This document shows positions 17,817 to 23,664 of a stretch of DNA of 32,980 bases, one piece after another (position 1 is the stretch's first letter; the number at the start of each line of letters is the position of its first letter). Origin of the DNA: an uncultured Eubacteriales bacterium (GTDB taxonomy: Bacteria; Bacillota_I; Bacilli_A; RFN20; CAG-288). The notes beneath the pieces are model-generated. The model searched no databases. It was not told the DNA's origin and was given only the letters and a program-made list of their open reading frames with translations. The translations under genes were made by a program, and so were the position numbers. Location: the NCBI GenBank assembly GCA_900316035.1, contig ONBI01000017.1, positions 1 through 32,980 on the forward strand, written 5' to 3'.

Positions 17817-19886
17817 TTAAGCTTCCTCCTTGTCTTCACTTTCACTCTTCATACGGGCATCGTCGAGATAGTCGTTGAGAACCGCAAGCAGTTCCTTCTT
17901 CGCCTCAGCAACGCTCACATCCTTGATCTTGGTCGCCGCCATTCTTAAGTGGCCGCCACCGCCAAGCTTCTCCAGAATCACCTGTACCGAAATAGAACCA
18001 TCGGAACGTCCCGAGATCTTCACTTCATGAGGCGAGATACGACCGATGATGAAGCTAGCCTGATTGCCTTTGATCGAAATCGCTTCGTTTCCGGCAAGAG
18101 CAAGCGTCGTATCGTTGACGATCTCATCCTCTTTGGCACAGGCGACAACGATACCGCTATAGGGAGTCTCGGCCGAATTGAGGATTGAGATCTTCTCGCG
18201 GTAGATATCCCATTCCTCCTTGAGGAATTCGGCGACTTCGTTATCGTTAGCGCCGTATTTGGAAAGAATCATCGCGGCTTCAAACGTATTGGCTGTCGCC
18301 TTCTGCTTGAAGAAGCGGGTATCTAACGAGATACCGGCAAGTAAGAAGGTAGCGGTACGGCTATCGAGAGCAATCTCGTTGGCGTTATAGGAGATATAGA
18401 AGGTCAGGAGTTCCGAAGCCGAAGAAGCCGAAGTATCGATACCGTTGAGTTCGATATCGTCATAGATCGTATCACCCGGCCGATGATGGTCAATGACAAC
18501 GAAGTGGGAGAACTTCTTGACAATCGAAGGGAATATCGCCTGTTTCGGGTTGTTGTGGTCAACCGCGACATAAAGCGTGTTCTCCCCGGCTAAGGCGCTG
18601 ATAGAACGCATATTGCCGGTCATGGCATCGAGTTCATCCTTATTGAATTCACTCTCCACGGCACCGCGGGTCGAATCCTCGGCGGCCGTCGGATCCCAGC
18701 AGATCTTCGCGTTGAGATGAAGATGCTGACAGATATGATAGACGCCTAAGGCAGAGCCGATCGCATCGAGGTCGGCGTTATAGTGCGGAACGATGACGAT
18801 CTGCGAATAGTTCTTGAGCAGAGTCGTGAAGGAATTGGAAAGAGAACGGATCTTGACACGGTTGCGGGAAGGCTGAAGCTCGGTCTTGCCACCGACATAG
18901 ATGATCTGGCCTTGGAAAGGAAGAATGACGGCCTGATCACCACCGCGGGACAAAGCGACATCGAGAGCATCGCTTGCCTTCTGAGCAAGTTTCGAATAGG
19001 TCGTAAATCCATAGGCGATACCTAAAGAAATCGTAAACCCGTCCGGGAAACGTTTGCGGACCTGGTCGAGAACCGCGAAATTGGTCTGTTTGATCTTCTG
19101 GTAGTTTTCGTTATCGGTGATGAAAAGATAGCGGTCATCCTGAATTCTTCGCATCAGGGAGGCGGTATCGGAACCGAATTTCGTAATGATTTCACGGATA
19201 TCGTGGACCATATCGGCAAAGCGGGTATCGTCGCCGATCGCCATCTGGACATCGGCGTAGTTATCGATGGCGAGATAGCCGACCACCGGTGCGGACTTAT
19301 TGGAAGCGATCTGGATGTTCTGGAAGTCGGTGACATCGCGGAAGATGACGAGATGGGATTCTTTAAGATATTCGGCCTGATAATAGTGGCTTTCGTATTC
19401 GAGGTTGGCGACGGGGCAATTTTCACTGATGCTCTGTAATCCGGGGAAGATATCGTAGAGGTTTTCATCGACGATGTTGTGATAGCGGGAGAGGAGGAAG
19501 TCGTTCGCCCAGACGATCTGCATATCGTTATCGACGACGGCTAAGCCGATCTTACCGAATTCATAGGCTTCATCGGCTTCGTTACCGACGATTTCGGCCG
19601 CCTTGATTTCGGTAGTGCTTTTGGTTTTGCGGAAGCCGAGGTTGAAAGCCAAAGTGAGAATCACGGTCGCGACGATGAAGAAACCGAGAAGACCAACGGC
19701 GACATAGAAGTAATAGTCAAACGGCGTGACGAAGTAGTAGCAGATAAGCAAAGCGGCGATCGAAGCCGTTGCCAAAAGCAGGTCACAGGCAATCCAGATG
19801 CGCCATTTGACCAAGAGGGTATTCATGGCCCCTAAACGGGTCTTTTTTGTCGTTGCTTTCTTATGGTCTTTCTCGTTGTTTTCCAT
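17817..19886 (-). CDS. gdpP: Cyclic-di-AMP phosphodiesterase GdpP (YybT)
   Basis: Membrane-bound DHH-DHHA1 enzyme that hydrolyses c-di-AMP, setting levels of a messenger for cell wall, potassium and osmotic control. The ATG at 19886 gives 689 residues; an upstream TTG reading would contain the AAGGAG site and is rejected. Two N-terminal transmembrane helices are followed by a PAS-like domain (FGKIGLAVVDNDMQIVWAND), a degenerate GGDEF domain (SRGGDQAVI), the DHH domain (VPHYNADLDAIGSALG; DHH in FVVIDHHRPGD) and DHHA1 (EKLGGGGHLRMAATKI). All phosphodiesterase metal-binding motifs look intact. It heads the gdpP-rplI-dnaB-walJ-rlmH operon. Confidence 0.95.
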   Translation of the reverse strand: MENNEKDHKKATTKKTRLGAMNTLLVKWRIWIACDLLLATASIAALLICYYFVTPFDYYFYVAVGLLGFFIVATVILTLAFNLGFRKTKSTTEIKAAEIVGNEADEAYEFGKIGLAVVDNDMQIVWANDFLLSRYHNIVDENLYDIFPGLQSISENCPVANLEYESHYYQAEYLKESHLVIFRDVTDFQNIQIASNKSAPVVGYLAIDNYADVQMAIGDDTRFADMVHDIREIITKFGSDTASLMRRIQDDRYLFITDNENYQKIKQTNFAVLDQVRKRFPDGFTISLGIAYGFTTYSKLAQKASDALDVALSRGGDQAVILPFQGQIIYVGGKTELQPSRNRVKIRSLSNSFTTLLKNYSQIVIVPHYNADLDAIGSALGVYHICQHLHLNAKICWDPTAAEDSTRGAVESEFNKDELDAMTGNMRSISALAGENTLYVAVDHNNPKQAIFPSIVKKFSHFVVIDHHRPGDTIYDDIELNGIDTSASSASELLTFYISYNANEIALDSRTATFLLAGISLDTRFFKQKATANTFEAAMILSKYGANDNEVAEFLKEEWDIYREKISILNSAETPYSGIVVACAKEDEIVNDTTLALAGNEAISIKGNQASFIIGRISPHEVKISGRSDGSISVQVILEKLGGGGHLRMAATKIKDVSVAEAKKELLAVLNDYLDDARMKSESEDKEEA

Positions 19887-19917
19887 AGCCGACTTTCTCC
19901 TTAGTTGCAAGCACTTA

Positions 19918-19923
19918 ATTATA
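19918..19923 (-). promoter_or_regulatory. -10 box of the gdpP operon within a small palindrome
   Basis: TATAAT on the minus strand, about 32 bp before the gdpP ATG. It lies inside a perfect inverted repeat TTATAC-TTA-GTATAA (19919-19933), a possible operator. The -35 is poor (TTTATT at 17 bp). Confidence 0.45.
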
Positions 19924-19933
19924 CTAAGTATAA

Positions 19934-20602
19934 CTAGTTAAATAAAGAACCCTTTATCCTTCTTTCTTCGAGTTTCTGGTTGTCCATCAGAATCAATCCT
20001 GAGATGCTTCTGACGCCGATTCCCTGTAGTGCCGAAGCGGATTGAAGAAAAGTAGAGCCGGTCGTAAGAACATCATCGAAAAGAACAATTCTTTTCCCGA
20101 TAAGTTCTTTTCCTTCTTCTTTGACACCGATTCCTTTCTTGGCAAAGCGTTCGGAACCCTTTTTCTCTTTCTGCTCTTCCTTATCCCCCTTTTTGAGAAC
20201 CGCCCGATAAGGAAGATGCGAGGCTTCTAGAATCATAGGCAGATGATCAAAACCGCGTTTTGAGATTCTTTCCTGACTCGACGGGCAAGGAACGAAAAGA
20301 GAAAAAGGAAAGAACAGGTGGATCAAAGGAAGATAAAGAGAAAAGAAAACCGGAGCCAATTCACTGTCTCCCGCCTCTTTATAATTCATCAGCCACTGTT
20401 TCATGATGCCATCATAGAAACAGAGAAAATAAACGTTGATTCCTTCTACTTTCCGAAAAGACAACTCGTTCTTCAGTTGGGAAAGACAGTCATGACAGAT
20501 AAGAGGTTCTTTCTCCCATATTCTTCGATAGGGAGGAGCACGGAATTCCTTGAAGCAGGATTTACAGAAGCTTTGCTTTGATGTTGGTCCGATGAATCTC
20601 AT
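19934..20602 (-). CDS. comFC: ComFC-like phosphoribosyltransferase-fold competence protein
   Basis: Cytoplasmic protein of the ComF family, needed in competent bacteria for handling of incoming single-stranded DNA together with ComFA. The 222-residue product has an N-terminal zinc-binding cluster (FCKSC...ICHDC) and the PRPP-binding loop VLFDDVLTTGSTF near the C-terminus. I use the ATG at 20602 because AGGAGG lies 9 nt upstream; a longer reading to 20695 has no such site. The start overlaps comFA by 41 bp, so translation is probably coupled. An insert rich in Lys/Glu before the PRPP loop (about residues 140-170) is longer than usual. Confidence 0.9.
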   Translation of the reverse strand: MRFIGPTSKQSFCKSCFKEFRAPPYRRIWEKEPLICHDCLSQLKNELSFRKVEGINVYFLCFYDGIMKQWLMNYKEAGDSELAPVFFSLYLPLIHLFFPFSLFVPCPSSQERISKRGFDHLPMILEASHLPYRAVLKKGDKEEQKEKKGSERFAKKGIGVKEEGKELIGKRIVLFDDVLTTGSTFLQSASALQGIGVRSISGLILMDNQKLEERRIKGSLFN

Positions 20603-21716
20603 AGATCGCTTCCTCCTCTTCTGAGGTATTGCTTTCGGAAAGAAAAAGGACTTCTCCTCCGGTAGCACCGATTTTTCTTCCGACTCTTCCGGCAATCTGG
20701 ATCAAGGCGGCTTTAGTGTAGAGAACATGGTCCGCATGATAGACGATGACCTGAAGGTTTTTGACCGTGACACCTCTTTCCAGAATAGAAGTCGTAACGA
20801 GGTAACGATACGTTCCGCTCTTGAAGCGTTCTATCTCGATTCTTCTTTCTTCTTGCTTCGAGGAGACCAGTCCTCCTCCCGGAAGAAAAAGAGAAAGAAA
20901 ATGGAAAAGGCTTTTTCCTTCGTCGATCGTCGGAACAAAGACAAAGACCGGTTTCCCTTCTTCTAAGAATCCTCTCAGTTCTCTCATACAGGTGAAATAA
21001 CCGGTCAGGGGAGTGATCTTGAGTATCTTCGGTTCCGGAAGAGGAGAATGGTGGTAGCGTTCAAAAAGAGTCACGACTTCGCCGTTATCTTTCTCTATCG
21101 ATTCGATATCTTTCTGGGAAGGGGTAGCCGAAAGAAGAACATAGTTTCCTTTCACGGCCCGATAGAAAAAAGCGTTCAGGACCTGGTTATCCCGATACGG
21201 GAAAGCGTCGATCTCATCGAGAATCAGGAGATCGAAATATTTCGGATACCGGTAAAGCTGATGGGTGGTAAGGACAAGGATATCGCCTACCAGTAAAGAA
21301 GTATGTTCTCCATAGACCGAAACGACTTTCGCCTTCGGGAATGCTTCTTCGATACGGGGAGCAAGATCAATGACGACGTCTTTTCGGGGAGTGGCAAAAC
21401 CGACATGGAGTCTCTTTCTGAGATAGTGTTCCATCGAAGCATAGACAAGTTCGGTTTTCCCGGCACCGGTGACAGCATGGATGAGAGCGTTCTTTCTCTG
21501 TTTCAGGAGGGAAAGGACTTTCTTCGATACTTCTTCCTGTTTCGGACTTAAGGGATAAGTCAGAGAAAGAGAAAGATTCTCTTTCGGAAGATAAGAAGCA
21601 TCGGCTTCTTTTCCCTGAAACGAAAGACAGAGACGGCAATAGGGTTTTCCGTTCCGGTGTCCGATGGTCCTAGGATCTTTGTTTCCGCACCGGGGACAGA
21701 CATAACTTTCCGACAT
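20562..21716 (-). CDS. comFA: ComFA-like DNA translocase/helicase
   Basis: DEAD-box-like ATPase that in naturally competent Bacillota drives internalisation of transforming DNA. The 384-residue protein starts with a four-cysteine zinc finger (YVCPRCGN...CRLCL), then Walker A TGAGKTE (about residues 83-89), the ComFA-style Walker B LLILDEIDAFP, motif III LLSATP, and a C-terminal helicase domain ending IQIAGRVGRKIGATGG. The only obvious ribosome binding site, GGAGGG 7 nt before the ATG, is buried in a terminator-like hairpin. It is followed directly by comFC. Confidence 0.93.
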   Translation of the reverse strand: MSESYVCPRCGNKDPRTIGHRNGKPYCRLCLSFQGKEADASYLPKENLSLSLTYPLSPKQEEVSKKVLSLLKQRKNALIHAVTGAGKTELVYASMEHYLRKRLHVGFATPRKDVVIDLAPRIEEAFPKAKVVSVYGEHTSLLVGDILVLTTHQLYRYPKYFDLLILDEIDAFPYRDNQVLNAFFYRAVKGNYVLLSATPSQKDIESIEKDNGEVVTLFERYHHSPLPEPKILKITPLTGYFTCMRELRGFLEEGKPVFVFVPTIDEGKSLFHFLSLFLPGGGLVSSKQEERRIEIERFKSGTYRYLVTTSILERGVTVKNLQVIVYHADHVLYTKAALIQIAGRVGRKIGATGGEVLFLSESNTSEEEEAIYEIHRTNIKAKLL

Positions 21717-21758
21717 AAAAAAGCCCTCCTCATCTAGATATTGTCTAGAAGGGAGGGT
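21717..21758 (-). terminator. Terminator-like hairpin containing the comFA ribosome binding site
   Basis: Minus strand: outer stem CCCTCC (21752-21757) with GGAGGG (21724-21729), inner stem of two TCTAGA copies (21744-21749 and 21733-21738), followed by C and six T (21717-21723) that abut the comFA ATG. It would terminate the upstream HAD-thioesterase transcript and also mask the comFA Shine-Dalgarno sequence. Confidence 0.75.
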
Positions 21759-21769
21759 TTTGTCTCACT

Positions 21770-22522
21770 CTAGCGAGAAAGAAAACGGAGTTTGAAGGAT
21801 AAGGAACCGTCTTCTTTTCTTCCTTCGATCTCTTCTTTTCCCGGTTCTTCTTTTTTCCAAAGAGAAAGTTTATCGTTCAGGAAGCATTCTTTTTCAAAGT
21901 CGATTTCAAAGGAAGAAAGAGAATCGAACGAAGAGATGTCTTTGCTGATACGGAGATAGGAAGTGTTGTTCATGTGATGGTTCGCATCGATATCGGAAGG
22001 AGCAATCGTATAATCGCCGGCTTTAACGAATCCTTCTTTAGGGAAGTCAAGAGCCGCAAGATGGGTCCCTTCGATCTCTTTGTTCTCTTTCATCTTCGGA
22101 TACTTCGCTAAGATATCGTCCCTGTAGAAACGGGCCGGTTTGATTCTCCTTGTCTTCGGATCGAGGAGTATCCATAAGGAAGAAAGGAAAAGAACCGGTT
22201 TTTCTTCCGAATCGAGAAGATAGGCGTAACGGATCATATCGATGAGGTTAGGAACTAAGGTATAAGTGACACCGGTCAGTTTTTCTCCCACCTTCAGATT
22301 CTGATAGAAAGTCCCTTTCATGCGACAGACCACATAAAGGAAACTCTTTTCTCTCTGATAGTCTTCTCCGAAACCGAGTTTCTTGACATGGGCTAAGGCG
22401 AGGTTCTGAAGGAAGTAGACGGTCTTCGCTAAGTCCGGTTTTCCTCTGCTATCGGCTTCGACTTTGGTATCGTCTACCTGATAGAGGAAATCGTCTTTGC
22501 CCGGCAGAATCAGTTTTTCCAT
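21770..22522 (-). CDS. Acyl-ACP thioesterase (FatA-like, double hotdog)
   Basis: Hydrolyses acyl-acyl carrier protein to free fatty acid. The 250-residue protein consists of two hotdog repeats. The first contains FLYVVCRMKGTFYQNLKVGEKLTGVTYTL and SSLWILLDPKTRRIKPA; the second contains DYTIAPSDIDANHHMNNTSYLR, matching the D-x-D-x-N-x-H-x-N-N active-site signature. Length and motifs fit bacterial members of PF01643. The start overlaps the end of the HAD gene by 13 bp, suggesting coupled translation. Chain-length preference cannot be told from sequence. Confidence 0.88.
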   Translation of the reverse strand: MEKLILPGKDDFLYQVDDTKVEADSRGKPDLAKTVYFLQNLALAHVKKLGFGEDYQREKSFLYVVCRMKGTFYQNLKVGEKLTGVTYTLVPNLIDMIRYAYLLDSEEKPVLFLSSLWILLDPKTRRIKPARFYRDDILAKYPKMKENKEIEGTHLAALDFPKEGFVKAGDYTIAPSDIDANHHMNNTSYLRISKDISSFDSLSSFEIDFEKECFLNDKLSLWKKEEPGKEEIEGRKEDGSLSFKLRFLSR

Positions 22523-23265
22523 AAAGAGAGTTCTCCTTTGCTGTTATAGAGTTCCGCATAGGAAGCGATGGTCTTATGCGGGATGTTCCTATAATCCTCA
22601 ACGAAGACTTTGACGAAGGCAAGATCTTCCCATGTCTTCTTTTTCCGGTTGAAGAAGATCGATAGCCCATACCCGGCAAGAGAGGATCCGCAGATATCCT
22701 GCAGATAAGAGTCTCCGATATAGATGGAATCGGAAAGAGGGACGTCAAGAAGAATAGGTCCTAACGTGAAGAAATCCGGATTCGGTTTCTTGACACCGAC
22801 TTCTTCGGAAGTGAGAAGAAAGGCAAAGCGATGCTTCGGATAGAAAGAAGTAAGCAGTTTCTCCATTTCCTTCTTCGGATAGATGGTATTCGATAAACAG
22901 GCATAAGGAATATGGTTTTCTTCTAAAACCGAAAGGAACTCCTCTACCCCGGGAATGGGGCTAGGATTCAGAGAGACGAACATCTCGGAAGCGCATTGTT
23001 CTAGAGAGCAATCCAGTTTCAACCCGAAACGGAGAACCAGAAGGTTACAGAACTGCAGGGCACTTATTTCATAGGGAAGGTGTTTGTGGTAATAGGCATC
23101 GAGCATCTGATGCCCGTATTTCTGGACTTCTTCTATATTGACAACTTCTTTATTGATTAAATGATTGATTAACGGTCTTGTTTCCCATGCCTCCTCTTTG
23201 GTAGCAAAGGCAACAAGGGTGTCCCAGCAATCGAAGAACACCGCGGTTTTCTTGTGTTCGATCAT
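22510..23265 (-). CDS. HAD-superfamily hydrolase
   Basis: 251-residue haloacid-dehalogenase-like protein. Motif I is FFDCWDTL (nucleophile Asp12); the position that is Asp in classical phosphatases (DxD) is Trp14, as in dehalogenase-like subgroups, so phosphatase activity is uncertain. Motif II is CLSNT, motif III the Lys of GVKKPNPDFF, and motif IV GDSYLQD. A helical cap lies between motifs I and II (about residues 20-100). GGAG precedes the ATG by 9 nt, and TGTTACAAT (extended -10) lies at 23286-23294 on the minus strand. It overlaps the thioesterase gene by 13 bp. Substrate unknown. Confidence 0.82.
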   Translation of the reverse strand: MIEHKKTAVFFDCWDTLVAFATKEEAWETRPLINHLINKEVVNIEEVQKYGHQMLDAYYHKHLPYEISALQFCNLLVLRFGLKLDCSLEQCASEMFVSLNPSPIPGVEEFLSVLEENHIPYACLSNTIYPKKEMEKLLTSFYPKHRFAFLLTSEEVGVKKPNPDFFTLGPILLDVPLSDSIYIGDSYLQDICGSSLAGYGLSIFFNRKKKTWEDLAFVKVFVEDYRNIPHKTIASYAELYNSKGELSLWKN

Positions 23266-23358
23266 TTTTCTTTCTCCAAGGCGTTATTGTAACATGCTTT
23301 TTTGCTTTTCCTAGAGAAAAAAGGATGCGAAAAGGTGTGGAAGAAGCACGGGAAAAGA

Positions 23359-23471
23359 TTGCAAAGTGAGCTAGAAAAAGGTAGACTATTTCTGACCGGA
23401 AAGCTAATCCAATTCCATTGAATAGCACACAGGGAAGCCCACTTGATTATTCAATAACAGGTGGGCTTTTC
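23359..23471 (+). ncRNA. Candidate small RNA or short leader RNA (promoter plus terminator, no ORF)
   Basis: Promoter: -35 TTGCAA (23359-23364), 17-bp spacer, -10 TAGACT (23382-23387), predicting a start near 23394. Terminator: AGCCCACTTG (23436-23445) with CAGGTGGGCT (23458-23467) and a T-rich tail. The roughly 78-nt transcript has no plausible reading frame. Eight bases in the terminator loop, TATTCAAT (23448-23455), are perfectly complementary to ATTGAATA (23417-23424), allowing a pseudoknot or an alternative fold. I recognise no known RNA family. Confidence 0.5.
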
Positions 23472-23473
23472 TC
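23436..23473 (+). terminator. Intrinsic terminator of the candidate small RNA
   Basis: 10-bp stem (one G-U pair) with a 12-nt AT-rich loop followed by TTTTCTC. No coding gene lies upstream on this strand. Confidence 0.75.
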
Positions 23474-23580
23474 ATGCCTGCTCTTTTTTCAGGAGAAATC
23501 CGGCTTCCCAACATGCCTACAGGTACTCGTTGAGAAAAGTTGTTTCTTAAGAAATTTTTCTCTTCCTTCTTGAAAAAGTA

Positions 23581-23610
23581 TTGTCAACAAAAAGGAAGCA
23601 GTGATAGACT
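23581..23610 (+). promoter_or_regulatory. Promoter of the large membrane protein gene
   Basis: -35 TTGTCA (23581-23586), 18-bp spacer, -10 TAGACT (23605-23610), the same -10 as the nearby candidate small RNA. The leader of about 48 nt contains a small hairpin AAGGGC-TTTCT-GCCCTT just before the AAGGAGG site. Confidence 0.6.
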
Positions 23611-23664
23611 AATGTTTAGTTAAAGGGCTTTCTGCCCTTATTCTCAGCAAGGAGGTTTTTGGGT

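Noticed and set aside
19887-19910. Upstream TTG start for gdpP (MQLRRKSA...)
   Set aside because: The AAGGAG ribosome binding site would lie inside the coding sequence; the ATG at 19886 is correctly spaced from it.
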